Origin: a virus
Virus record (IMG/VR): IMGVR_UViG_3300024255_001563
Coordinates: 124,001 to 188,000 of that record
Length of the DNA stretch: 64,000 bases
Reading direction: 5' to 3' (one strand)
Part shown: positions 46,392 to 54,663 of the stretch, in pieces
How the letters are laid out: each line of letters starts with the position of its first letter
Numbering within the stretch: the first letter of the stretch is position 1
Program-made: the position numbers and the translations under genes
The notes under the pieces: model-generated
Seen by the model: the letters and a program-made list of their open reading frames with translations, nothing else
Told to the model about the DNA's origin: nothing
Database searches by the model: none

Positions 46392-47824
46392 AATTCAAAA
46401 CATCTCATAACAAGAAAATTGCATGTTGTATTGTAGACAGGCACAACGAATTACCATCTACATGGGGAGTATCAATATCAAAAAATATTTCTGATTATAT
46501 GATACATAGATTTGCTTTGTTTGATTTTGATATCTATATTAGTACAGACGAAGACGATTTGTTGCGTACAGTATCTAAAAATGATTTTTATTCTCACGCA
46601 GTTGTTGTATCTACAGGTCTTTATTTTGGATTAAGTGATAGAATTTTTAATGCTATTGAAGAAAAATGTAAAGAAGATTTTTTTGTAGCAGGACATGTGT
46701 TACATAGAGGTTCCGAATCAGGGTTTTTTGCAAATAGTTATTATGAGTTACATCATCAGCTATATCTTATAAATTTAAAAGATTATAGAGATATCGGATG
46801 TCCGTCTGTAGGACAGCAATCTCTAGACGAAACCCATAAACAAATTGAGCCTATTCGAAGTAAGGAATACTTGTTTGATGATCACGAAGTTCCTGTGTGG
46901 ATAAAACCTGGATCAGTTGAAAAAGAATATAAAGTAAAATTACATGGTTATAATATTATAAGTAAAGGCTTAGAATATGATAAAAAATTTATTGATATAG
47001 GTAACAACATTAGAAATAATAAGCAATATTTCTATTATGAATGGGATCATGTATTTGTAAATCAACTACAGCAAGTTTATTATGATCACTTATTTGTAAA
47101 CAACTTCTTTGCCAGTTGGAATAGTGATCAGCATAAAACAAATTTTAATTTCGAAGGACCTGTTGAGCAATATGTTACAGTAGGTATAGGAGTATACTGG
47201 GTTACTAATTTATGCAATTTAGGAATAACAGAAAATACTAAAGTTATTTTTACTGATATAAACAATAATACATTAGACTTTATGAAAAAGTTAGTCGAAG
47301 AATGGGACGGAAATGATTATCATTTATTTTATAAAAATAATCTTCCTAGACTTCCTGCAGGGTTTGATAAAAACATTGACCAATATATTGATTACACAGA
47401 GCAAGAGTGGAATAAGTTTAAAGAACAATACCCAAATTGGTTAAAACTTTGGAACAAAGTTAAAAACTTAGAGTTTGATTATATTCTAATAGATTATATG
47501 GCAAAGTATGATTTAAACTGGCTCGATAATTCTAAAAAGACGTTTATAAATATAAGTGATGTATTCACACATAGTCCATATACACCTACACAAAGTTTTA
47601 AATATCGGGTAGGTTGCGAAAATAGATTAATTAAAAATCTTCAACAGTTTAATCCAGATATACATTTACACATGACATCGCGAGCAACTGACGGGTTTGA
47701 TGATTCGAAACGTATTATGAGCGGTCCTGTTAAGTCGTTTAGTTTGTCTAACATTAATGATCTATTGCAGCCAACTTGGCATTCAACTACAGACGAATGG
47801 CGTGTTCTTAGACCTCTTGTCTAA
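46382..47824 (+). CDS. two-part protein with C-terminal methyltransferase-like fold
   Basis: 480 residues. The N-terminal ~190 residues (SHAVVVSTGLYFGLS, FFVAGHVLHRGSESGFFANS, LHHQLYLINLKDYRDIGCP) have the look of a nucleotide-sugar or GT-like domain but lack a DxD I trust. Residues ~270-400 contain YVTVGIGVYWVTNL and KVIFTDINNNTLDFMKKLVE, matching motifs I and II of Rossmann methyltransferases, and YILIDYMAKYDL. It is convergent with the next gene, overlapping by four bases. Function unknown beyond these hints. Confidence 0.4.
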   Translation: MALKFKTSHNKKIACCIVDRHNELPSTWGVSISKNISDYMIHRFALFDFDIYISTDEDDLLRTVSKNDFYSHAVVVSTGLYFGLSDRIFNAIEEKCKEDFFVAGHVLHRGSESGFFANSYYELHHQLYLINLKDYRDIGCPSVGQQSLDETHKQIEPIRSKEYLFDDHEVPVWIKPGSVEKEYKVKLHGYNIISKGLEYDKKFIDIGNNIRNNKQYFYYEWDHVFVNQLQQVYYDHLFVNNFFASWNSDQHKTNFNFEGPVEQYVTVGIGVYWVTNLCNLGITENTKVIFTDINNNTLDFMKKLVEEWDGNDYHLFYKNNLPRLPAGFDKNIDQYIDYTEQEWNKFKEQYPNWLKLWNKVKNLEFDYILIDYMAKYDLNWLDNSKKTFINISDVFTHSPYTPTQSFKYRVGCENRLIKNLQQFNPDIHLHMTSRATDGFDDSKRIMSGPVKSFSLSNINDLLQPTWHSTTDEWRVLRPLV

Positions 47825-48477
47825 ACTCTTATTTCGTGAGTTTCGTAATGTCCTGTGGTTCCTGTTAATAATGCAGCAGTGTTAATAGCTTCTTTCCATT
47901 CATTAGTACTGTCGTGTCTAGCAACAATTAAATGATATCTATCTTCGTCGCTATGATTATATACAGCATGTTCGTAACTAATGTTCATTGCATAGACTCC
48001 ACCAGGCTCCATATAAAAAGTTTGCCCATCTCCCCAATGCCATAAACATTCCTTTGGATTATTTAACGGTATATTAATATTTTCTAATATTTTGTAATTA
48101 GTATCGCTGTGTAATCCAATGAACCCACCAGCTTCGACAAGCATAAGTCTTACTCTGCCAAATCTATTACTAGGAAATTTATTCTGTAGCCAATTAATAA
48201 TTGTCGGACATTCTGTAGCCGCCTTTGTCCAAACAAAATCTTTTGCGGCTTCGACAGCATTAGTATAACCGTAATCTTGCCAACTTTCGTGACGGTCTTC
48301 TGATAATCCGTACAGTGCTAAACTTTTCCAACCTGCATGAGTTTCGTCATCTCTATGGCTAGTAAACCTATTCTTAAGAGCAACAGCTTCTTTATGCATT
48401 TTCTCGTACGGAACAGGTATATCTAGTTTCAAATATTTTGCTTCTGAAAAATAATAATCTTTATATAAATGTTGCAT
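47821..48477 (-). CDS. aspartyl/asparaginyl beta-hydroxylase-like 2OG oxygenase
   Basis: 218 residues from the ATG at 48477; the frame is open to 48603 but that part lies inside the upstream gene. GGFIGLHSDTN gives H123-x-D125, YEHAVYNHS gives H170 and DRYHLIVARH gives R180, with NIPLNNPKECLW between: the pattern of the aspartyl/asparaginyl beta-hydroxylase family. The start overlaps the upstream stop by 17 bases, coupling it to a TauD-type enzyme. Likely hydroxylates a carboxylate or amide side chain. Confidence 0.65.
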   Translation of the reverse strand: MQHLYKDYYFSEAKYLKLDIPVPYEKMHKEAVALKNRFTSHRDDETHAGWKSLALYGLSEDRHESWQDYGYTNAVEAAKDFVWTKAATECPTIINWLQNKFPSNRFGRVRLMLVEAGGFIGLHSDTNYKILENINIPLNNPKECLWHWGDGQTFYMEPGGVYAMNISYEHAVYNHSDEDRYHLIVARHDSTNEWKEAINTAALLTGTTGHYETHEIRV

Positions 48478-49540
48478 CTGGTAACTTAAAGTTGTTAATC
48501 TCAGCAGTTCGAACAAAATCTGTAATTTCTTCAACATATTTTTGTGCATATTCTTTTTGAAAATAAGGTTGATATGCGCAGTCCTGTAACGTTGAATAGT
48601 CATGTTGTACTCGATGACATAGACGATCTTTAATGTCGCCTAGTCGTCTGTGTAGTGTAATAGAGTTATCAAACAGTAAAAAGTCACCGTCGTTTTTATA
48701 CCAGTGATCGTATTGATATTTCTCTACAAACAGACCTTTATTAATTTCGTCAAATACTTTATTGCTATCTTCTTTGCTCAGTCCTTTAATTCTATGCACA
48801 GTATTAATTGAATAATGTAATCCTTTAATGCCACCGGGACTTTGAATAACCATCGGTATTTCAACATCGTCTTCTGGACACATATTAGCATGCATAACTT
48901 CGTCTTGTTCCATCCGTAGTCCAGGATTAATTTTCCCCGGTGTAAATCTATGCATAAGAATCATTTCGTCTAGTTCGCTTCTAAAACTTTCAGAAACATT
49001 TTCATAATAGTCAGTAGTAGTTAAGAACCCAGTAGAACTGCCTACAGTATTTTCGCTTGCAAGTAACGCAACACCAGGAGTAAAGGTAAGTGTACCACTT
49101 TCGTTTGAATGCCAAAGCAGCTCGCCTTCTGCAAACATGCCTAAAGGATTTCCGTTTTCGTCACGCTTACCAGTAACCCGCATTACATTTTTCCCGTCAA
49201 CGCTTGTTTCTTGCATACGTGCAATATTAGTTAAACGTACTTTATCAATATCGTCAACTGACGAATCATTAGCAAAAGCCATTCTAATAACTTGACTAAA
49301 TGTTTTACCTGGATATTTTTTAAGGATGTTATAGCGAATGTTATAACGTGTGTCGCCCCACTTAGTACACCAGTCGGACTGATCTTCCCACTTTAAGTTA
49401 CAATCTCTAATGATAGTAACAAGATTTTGCATATGAATTTTTCCAATTTCGAGCCATTCTTCATCTGTTAAATTCTCAAAATTAACGCCGTCAATGAACA
49501 CTCCGTAGTTTCCAAGGCCTGGAATTTTTGATATTTTCAT
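48461..49540 (-). CDS. TauD/TfdA-family 2OG-Fe(II) dioxygenase
   Basis: 359 residues from the ATG at 49540, chosen because GGAGAT sits at the right distance; an ATG at 49555 is the alternative. GELLWHSNESG followed by FTPGVALLASE and GSSTGFLTTTDYY is the TauD active-site region, and LLFDNSITLHRRLG with a later Arg (HRVQHDYS) gives the distal His and 2-oxoglutarate clamp. In place of the usual H-x-D the sequence is H144-S-N146-E147. It may act on an amino-acid or alkyl-amine substrate. A late box lies upstream. Confidence 0.65.
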   Translation of the reverse strand: MKISKIPGLGNYGVFIDGVNFENLTDEEWLEIGKIHMQNLVTIIRDCNLKWEDQSDWCTKWGDTRYNIRYNILKKYPGKTFSQVIRMAFANDSSVDDIDKVRLTNIARMQETSVDGKNVMRVTGKRDENGNPLGMFAEGELLWHSNESGTLTFTPGVALLASENTVGSSTGFLTTTDYYENVSESFRSELDEMILMHRFTPGKINPGLRMEQDEVMHANMCPEDDVEIPMVIQSPGGIKGLHYSINTVHRIKGLSKEDSNKVFDEINKGLFVEKYQYDHWYKNDGDFLLFDNSITLHRRLGDIKDRLCHRVQHDYSTLQDCAYQPYFQKEYAQKYVEEITDFVRTAEINNFKLPDATFI

Positions 49541-49571
49541 TTTATCTCCATTCATTATAAGTCATTCTATA

Positions 49572-49579
49572 TATTTATT
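49572..49579 (-). promoter_or_regulatory. T4-type late promoter box
   Basis: AATAAATA on the minus strand, 31 bases before the ATG at 49540, leaving room for the GGAGAT ribosome binding site. It is back to back with the plus-strand box at 49582. Confidence 0.45.
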
Positions 49580-49581
49580 AA

Positions 49582-49589
49582 GGTAAATA
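49582..49589 (+). promoter_or_regulatory. late promoter-like box abutting a start codon
   Basis: GGTAAATA followed by five bases and the ATG at 49595, the same spacing as at 39241-39254. AAGG within the box could alternatively be a ribosome binding site 11 bases from the ATG, if the transcript starts upstream. Confidence 0.35.
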
Positions 49590-49594
49590 TTTGT

Positions 49595-50461
49595 ATGGAC
49601 AATCTTGAAATTTATCAACGTAACAAATATCAAATTGCATATAGACTTTTACTTGTATTCGGTATGATAGGTGCTGGAGCATTCGTTTTTTATAGCATAC
49701 TTTTAGATTTTTCTAACCAATGGTATTGGTTAATTATTGCGTTAGTTTATGCAATAACTGTAGAAGAAACTTTTGCACATAGAATATGTGCTCATAATGT
49801 TTTTAAAATAAACACTAAATCTTGGACATATAAAACTTTAACATGGTTGAATAGTGTAAATCAGTCACACGGGCCTGTAAGATATCTCTGTATGTGGCAC
49901 CCTGCACATCATATGTATTCTGATCAAGGGAAAGCAGATAATGTAAACTGGAAAGAATTCTGGTACGGTTCTGCAAGTACATTACCTTTAGAATTTTTAT
50001 GTGACTTCCAAATACCTAAGCCAGAAAAAGTTATTGATAACGGATACAGACAGTGCTCTAATATTATCGATGATCCTTTTACAAGATTTTGCGAAAAGTA
50101 TTCTTTAATAATTAGTACATGCACTATAGCAGTTCTTATTTTAGTTGCACCTATAATATTATTTAACGTAATATTTTTAGGAAGATTTATTATGATGTTA
50201 GGAATGATGGCAGCTGGAATAGCACATTTAAAAGACTTTCCTTTAACTTACCGCTTAAAAGATACCAATGACGATTCTAACAACAATTTAATATTACATT
50301 ATTTGTTCTTAGGAGTGTTCAGTGGCTTACTACAAAATAATCATCACAGTTCGCCTAAAGCAATAAATTTAGGTTTTAAATGGTGGGAAGTTGACACTAG
50401 CGCACCAATAGCATATATCCTTAAATTTTTAATGGAAGACCGACAACCTTCAAACGCATAA
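49595..50461 (+). CDS. fatty acid (acyl-lipid) desaturase
   Basis: 288 residues. Hydrophobic segments at ~17-37 and 43-57 and again at ~165-205 mark the membrane part. His box 1 is HRICAH (62-67), box 2 HPAHH (102-106), box 3 QNNHH (247-251), with WWEVDTS after it: the order of delta-9-type desaturases, which hold a di-iron centre in the membrane and insert a double bond into acyl chains. The first His of box 3 is Gln. Lipid desaturases are known from cyanophages, where they are thought to alter host membrane fluidity. Confidence 0.8.
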   Translation: MDNLEIYQRNKYQIAYRLLLVFGMIGAGAFVFYSILLDFSNQWYWLIIALVYAITVEETFAHRICAHNVFKINTKSWTYKTLTWLNSVNQSHGPVRYLCMWHPAHHMYSDQGKADNVNWKEFWYGSASTLPLEFLCDFQIPKPEKVIDNGYRQCSNIIDDPFTRFCEKYSLIISTCTIAVLILVAPIILFNVIFLGRFIMMLGMMAAGIAHLKDFPLTYRLKDTNDDSNNNLILHYLFLGVFSGLLQNNHHSSPKAINLGFKWWEVDTSAPIAYILKFLMEDRQPSNA

Positions 50462-50464
50462 ATA
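50457..50464 (+). promoter_or_regulatory. T4-type late promoter box
   Basis: CATAAATA overlapping the end of the desaturase gene (stop TAA at 50459-50461), 24 bases before the ATG at 50489, with TTGGAGT as ribosome binding site. Followed by CAATA as at other boxes. Confidence 0.55.
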
Positions 50465-50488
50465 CAATATAAAATTTGGAGTACTCAT

Positions 50489-51412
50489 ATGAAACTTTTA
50501 GACACTATTAAAAAACTAATTTATCTTGCACCATGCAGATGCGGCAGAACTTATTATCATTGTAATATTCAACCTTCAGCTGATAATATAAAATTAACAT
50601 TTACACCAACTAACAAATATCTTTTTATTGATCCTAGAAGAGAAGATGAAGAATTTATGCCTGAAAGATTTCATGCATTTGAAAAGGCAGAACATATTGG
50701 TATTGCTATAGGTCAAATAGAATTTTTCTTAAAAAGCAAAGGAATCGAGTACAGTGTCGACGGAGATTCAGTTGTTGAGTTAGTAATTAATAGTGCTAAT
50801 ATAGATTCAAATGACGATCTAAGCGTATATGCAACACACAAACATGCACATCGAAGCTTTGACATGGATCAAAAAGTTGATGCTAATACACTAGATGTTC
50901 TTGAAAACAAGATTGATACATTCCTTAGTTCTTATAACGGACATAAAATACTTGTAGACGATCCTGCTGTTGTTAAAAAATTAAGAGCGTTAGCAGTATA
51001 TTGGGAGTCTTCGGGCGATATGTGCGACGGTGCACCACAAATGAAAGCTCCACTAATACTAAGTGTTCCTCCAAAAGAATACGATTTAATACATTATTTA
51101 CATATGGGTAGATTATATGCTGATATTGCTCTTACAGCAATTAGTGCAGGTTACCAATTTGCATACAGCAATACATTTAATTATCCTGATCCAAGAGTAA
51201 AAAGAGTACAAGAACATTTATTTCTCGACTACGATGCATACACAGTCGATACAGTTGTACCTAGATCTTTCATGTGTATAGGCAAAGCATTAGATCCTAA
51301 TAAGCCATATAACTGGGTAGCAGAAGAAAACATATATAACGACGACATTCAACCTAGTTGCATACTTGTAACTAAAGAATTTGTACAAGTTAAGGAACTT
51401 GAGGTTGTTTGA
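50489..51412 (+). CDS. nitroreductase-like protein
   Basis: 307 residues. The segment HYLHMGRLYADIALTAISAG followed by YQFAYSNTFN, preceded by MKAPLILSVPP, resembles the FMN-binding nitroreductase core (helix with an N/A-x-x-L-x-A pattern, then a glycine turn). DPAVVKKLRALAVYW fits the helix before it. The N-terminal R-x-S-x-R-x-F of typical nitroreductases is missing, so an altered flavin fold or an unrelated protein is possible. Late box and good ribosome binding site upstream; the last bases overlap the next gene. Confidence 0.4.
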   Translation: MKLLDTIKKLIYLAPCRCGRTYYHCNIQPSADNIKLTFTPTNKYLFIDPRREDEEFMPERFHAFEKAEHIGIAIGQIEFFLKSKGIEYSVDGDSVVELVINSANIDSNDDLSVYATHKHAHRSFDMDQKVDANTLDVLENKIDTFLSSYNGHKILVDDPAVVKKLRALAVYWESSGDMCDGAPQMKAPLILSVPPKEYDLIHYLHMGRLYADIALTAISAGYQFAYSNTFNYPDPRVKRVQEHLFLDYDAYTVDTVVPRSFMCIGKALDPNKPYNWVAEENIYNDDIQPSCILVTKEFVQVKELEVV

Positions 51413-51737
51413 AGTAAAAGTTAAATTTCAACGGAACTCTACTGATCAACGTTGGTGGCACAGTGACGAAGATATTTTTGATTACATCCAAGAAGAATAT
51501 GTTGACACAGGAAAAATTTTAGAGCAATCGATTATAATATCAGAAGATATGTATAAAAAGGAACATACTATTGTTTTTGATTGCGAAGAGTCTTTTAACG
51601 AATGGCTTACTGACGAAGTCTTAGTGTACGAAAGACAACGTATGCGCAGATATCATAATATAAGTAGGATAGCACATTCTATAAACGCTTATGATGTAAA
51701 AGTTACGAAAGACTTGTATTCAGTATACGAGCATTAA
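51405..51737 (+). CDS. uncharacterised small protein, 110 aa (TTG start)
   Basis: About 110 residues from a TTG at 51405, which has AAGGA eight bases upstream; TTGs at 51381 and 51399 are alternatives. It opens with a beta strand (FEVKVKFQ) followed by DQRWWHSDEDIFDYIQEEYV and a second strand (EHTIVFDCEESFNEWLTDEV), so it is a small alpha/beta protein. It overlaps the nitroreductase-like gene by eight bases and ends six bases before a convergent gene. No known motif. Confidence 0.5.
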   Translation: MFEVKVKFQRNSTDQRWWHSDEDIFDYIQEEYVDTGKILEQSIIISEDMYKKEHTIVFDCEESFNEWLTDEVLVYERQRMRRYHNISRIAHSINAYDVKVTKDLYSVYEH

Positions 51738-51743
51738 TATACA

Positions 51744-52286
51744 TTATTTTTTAGCAAGCCAATACTTTTTTAATTCTTCTGAAGTATTATCTATGTATAG
51801 ATACGGAATTTCAACTTTACTTTCTATAAGCCACTTAATAGTAGTTACTACATCTACAGGGTCTAAGCGCATATAATCTTTATTTGTACTTTTTAAACCT
51901 CCCACAGTTATGTGTGTAGTTTTTAAAGTTTCTGAATTTAATAGTAAACTTAAATCTTTAAGTTCTTTTTTAATCTTGGCCGCCGGCGGATCAATCCAAC
52001 TCCATTGGTCAAATTCTAATATACTTCCGATATTAAAAATTTTTCCCTTACTAAGTTTGTTTGCAGCAATCTTTAGTAGTGTAAGTTGTCCGTCTGGTAT
52101 TAACTGTGAATGATTTATAAACACATCAAACGTGTGAATAATGGAAGAAAATTTTTCTAAGCCTTCAGGTGATAATAAATCATAACCTGAAGATCTAGAA
52201 ATAAACTTTGTGTTTGGATAAACTTCTTTAAATTCTTTTGCTATACCGTTATCATTAGGATTGCCGGTACACAGTATCCTAAGCAT
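51744..52286 (-). CDS. Rossmann-fold protein, short-chain-dehydrogenase-like
   Basis: 180 residues. The N-terminus MLRILCTGNPNDNGIAKEFK has the T-G-x3-x-x-G-I shape of the SDR dinucleotide loop, shifted by one residue, followed by DVFINHSQLIPDG at the place of the NAG motif and GKIFNIGSILEFDQWSW at the Ser-Tyr catalytic region, where I see no Y-x3-K. The C-terminal DPVDVVTTIKWLIE is SDR-like. Either a truncated oxidoreductase or a nucleotide-sugar-binding protein. It follows a fibre gene on the same strand by three bases. Confidence 0.45.
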   Translation of the reverse strand: MLRILCTGNPNDNGIAKEFKEVYPNTKFISRSSGYDLLSPEGLEKFSSIIHTFDVFINHSQLIPDGQLTLLKIAANKLSKGKIFNIGSILEFDQWSWIDPPAAKIKKELKDLSLLLNSETLKTTHITVGGLKSTNKDYMRLDPVDVVTTIKWLIESKVEIPYLYIDNTSEELKKYWLAKK

Positions 52287-52289
52287 CTA

Positions 52290-53696
52290 TTAGCCTAGTA
52301 CTACCCAGCTTGTTCCGTTCCACCCTTTAAATTCGTTTGTAGTGCTATCAAACACAATCGAACCTGGACCTACATCGGCACCGGTTGGAATATCTCCTGT
52401 AGCGTAAGAACCTGATTTTAGCACCGGAGCAGTAAAAGTTCCTAGCCCGCCGTCCATTATAAACTGTGTTGGAAATGTACTGTTATTGCTACCTACAAAA
52501 TATGTTAGTGAAGCGCCTGGAAAGCCTTCGTTAAAATCAGCATCTGATTTCCATGCTGCCAATGCGTTAACAGCATTAACATATCCAGTAGTTCTATAAC
52601 CGTCAATAGCAAAGCCGCCTAGAACATCGCCAGCAGTTGTATCTGCTTTATTATCTAAATCAGTTCCCTTATATGCTCTAAAAGGAACAACAGAAAGACG
52701 ATTAAAAGTACCATCTGTTATGCCTTCAAACGTGATGCGTTCTTGTTCTGTGTCATTAAAAGCAAGTCTAGTAGTATTATCACTAAATCCAGTACCATCT
52801 CTAGAAGTTATTTCATTTATTCTTGCCAAATTAGCAGTAACATTTTGATTAATACCGTCAATTATTACACTACTGTCATCACTAAACACACTACCAGTAA
52901 GATCGCCAGTAACTTGGCCTCTAACATTTCCGAGTAAGTCGCCTTCTATGTTACCAACAAATCCAGTAAATGATTCAATTCTGTTAGCACTAATATCTTG
53001 TCTTGGAATGAGATTGTCCTGGCCAATTGCGACACCGTCTATTGAACCACCTGTAATCGTTACAGTTCCGATTGTAGCAGTACCAAGATTTGATACACCT
53101 AAAGATGTAATGTTGCCGGTTACATTACCGGTTACATTGCCAGTTAAAGCACCAGTTATATCAGTAGCATTAACAGTTCCTACAGTCAGCACATTGGATA
53201 AGTTATTATAAATTACAGTACTATCACTTCCGATAATATTAGTAACTGCAATACTGTCTGCAGATAGTTGTCCAGTTATTTCTGCACCTTCTGCGTGTAA
53301 TGTATTCCATCTACGTAACCCTGTACCTAAGTCATAACCGCCGTCGATAGCAGGTTTAAGAGACGAATTAATTACACCGTTAACATTAATAATGTCTGAT
53401 GCATCGTCGCCTAAGCCAATATTTCCAGTTGCATTTATTGTGCCGTCAATATTAATATTGCCGATGCCTGTAATATTATTATTATTGAGATCTAAGTCTC
53501 CACCTAGTTGCGGAGTAGTATCTCCTACTAGTTCAGTAAATTGATCTGCTGCTGTAGGTCCTACTAAGACCCCTCCTGCTGTAGAACCATCTCCAACGTA
53601 TAATTTTTTGGTATCGGTAGCATATACTAACTCGCCCTGAAGCGGAGTTATTATTTGTCTTTCTGCATCTGTACCACGTCTTAATCGTAAAGCCAT
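52290..53696 (-). CDS. tail fibre-like structural protein
   Basis: 468 residues. The first ~50 residues (LRLRRGTDAERQIITPLQGE, LVYATDTKKLYVGDG) are the fibre N-terminal module widely seen in marine myoviruses and related to the Mtd-type N-terminus. The shaft has a TGNVTGNVTGNIT run, and the C-terminus ends in FDSTTNEFKGWNGTSWVVLG, a typical trimeric tip. A late box (53728) and CTAGGAG lie upstream. It is a separate fibre gene from the cluster at the window start and on the opposite strand. Confidence 0.75.
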   Translation of the reverse strand: MALRLRRGTDAERQIITPLQGELVYATDTKKLYVGDGSTAGGVLVGPTAADQFTELVGDTTPQLGGDLDLNNNNITGIGNINIDGTINATGNIGLGDDASDIINVNGVINSSLKPAIDGGYDLGTGLRRWNTLHAEGAEITGQLSADSIAVTNIIGSDSTVIYNNLSNVLTVGTVNATDITGALTGNVTGNVTGNITSLGVSNLGTATIGTVTITGGSIDGVAIGQDNLIPRQDISANRIESFTGFVGNIEGDLLGNVRGQVTGDLTGSVFSDDSSVIIDGINQNVTANLARINEITSRDGTGFSDNTTRLAFNDTEQERITFEGITDGTFNRLSVVPFRAYKGTDLDNKADTTAGDVLGGFAIDGYRTTGYVNAVNALAAWKSDADFNEGFPGASLTYFVGSNNSTFPTQFIMDGGLGTFTAPVLKSGSYATGDIPTGADVGPGSIVFDSTTNEFKGWNGTSWVVLG

Positions 53697-53727
53697 GTAT
53701 GAAAACTCCTAGAATAACTGTTATATG

Positions 53728-53735
53728 TATTTATG
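53728..53735 (-). promoter_or_regulatory. T4-type late promoter box
   Basis: CATAAATA on the minus strand followed by CATATAAC, in the 47-base gap before the fibre gene that starts at 53696. AGGAG precedes the ATG. Spacing to the start is normal for a leadered mRNA. Confidence 0.55.
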
Positions 53736-53743
53736 TCTATCTA

Positions 53744-54064
53744 TTACTTTCTTTTCTTTAAGAAGTATTTTGTTCTTTTAGTAATATCTTCTTTAAGTTT
53801 AACAGTGTTTAGTCTAAAATCAACATTTATAATGTAGTCATCGTACTCTTCAAATAAAGCTTCTAACGTGTCTTCTAAAGAGTCGGCACCGTTCTTTTCC
53901 ATTGACTTTTCTAAGTCAATGTCCCAAACTTTTCCGTCTTCAAAGTAAACACGTATAGAATCTAAATACTCTAACGGCACAACTTTAACATCGAGATCGC
54001 CGAATATTTCAGGCCAATGTTCTACAACTTCCGGCGGTAACTGATTATCAGATTTTTTACCCAC
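53744..54064 (-). CDS. conserved small phage protein, 106 aa
   Basis: 106 acidic residues ending in a basic stretch (ITKRTKYFLKKRK). Strand-turn content around VRVYFEDGKVWDIDLEKSME and INVDFRLNTVKL. No known motif. It overlaps the upstream gene by eight bases and lies in a block of four small minus-strand genes (53.7-55.2 kb) ahead of the fibre gene, typical of conserved marine myovirus hypothetical proteins that tend to be virion or chaperone-like. Function unknown. Confidence 0.55.
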   Translation of the reverse strand: MGKKSDNQLPPEVVEHWPEIFGDLDVKVVPLEYLDSIRVYFEDGKVWDIDLEKSMEKNGADSLEDTLEALFEEYDDYIINVDFRLNTVKLKEDITKRTKYFLKKRK

Positions 54065-54662
54065 TTACTTCGGACTTCGTTTTAGCTTTCTTTTTAGTCG
54101 GAACAAGTTCCTCAGCTTGCTTACGGAGCGATTGTGCTTCTTTAAACAATGCATCTGCTTGCGAACGATATTGTGCCGCTAATGATTCGTCAGTTAACAC
54201 ATCGTCAGTTGCAGGCTCTATATATGCATCAGCAGGGTTTTGTGTTGTCTGAGTCTCAGGCGTCTGTCTGCCGCCTTCAGGCTGAAGAGCTAAATCTTCT
54301 ACTGTAACTCCCTTTTGTTGTGCAATAATTTTATTAAGTTCCGCAAGATTAATAGTTGTCTTATTATCAGGTTGCATTTCAACTTCACTAGATGCAACTT
54401 TTAATAGCTTTCCTGTGGTATGAAATCCTGCAAGCATATTACGACCGTCTGGTAGTTGTGTTCTAGACATTGCTTCTGCTAATTCATAAGCACTTTGTCC
54501 AGCATCGGACTCGACTAATTTAATTAAAGAATCGTGTTCGTCTGCCATTAAGTTTTCTGTTGTTACTATTAGTGCATTATCTGCTTCTCCAGGAACTACT
54601 CTATATGCAACAATTACTTTTCGTTGATTTCTTACTAATCGACCTACATGTTTAATAGCCAT
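54057..54662 (-). CDS. conserved phage protein with coiled-coil-like C-terminus
   Basis: 201 residues. N-terminal alpha/beta part (HVGRLVRNQRKVIVAYRVVP, then ALIVTTENLMADEHDSLIKL) and a C-terminal low-complexity linker rich in Q, T, P (GGRQTPETQTTQNPADAYIE) followed by a charged helix (ALFKEAQSLRKQAEELVPTK) that could form a coiled coil. No catalytic motif. Its start is one base after the upstream gene. A structural or assembly role is likely from context but not shown. Confidence 0.55.
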   Translation of the reverse strand: MAIKHVGRLVRNQRKVIVAYRVVPGEADNALIVTTENLMADEHDSLIKLVESDAGQSAYELAEAMSRTQLPDGRNMLAGFHTTGKLLKVASSEVEMQPDNKTTINLAELNKIIAQQKGVTVEDLALQPEGGRQTPETQTTQNPADAYIEPATDDVLTDESLAAQYRSQADALFKEAQSLRKQAEELVPTKKKAKTKSEVSG

Positions 54663-54663
54663 A

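Noticed and set aside
50489-51412. Calling this gene a definite nitroreductase
   Set aside because: The central segment fits, but the N-terminal flavin-binding arginines are missing, so only nitroreductase-like is given.
14770-52286. Precursor peptide of a RiPP-type pathway for the radical SAM enzymes
   Set aside because: Genes overlap so tightly that no free short ORF with a leader and repeated core was found. The 115-aa first gene of the operon is possible but shows no such features.
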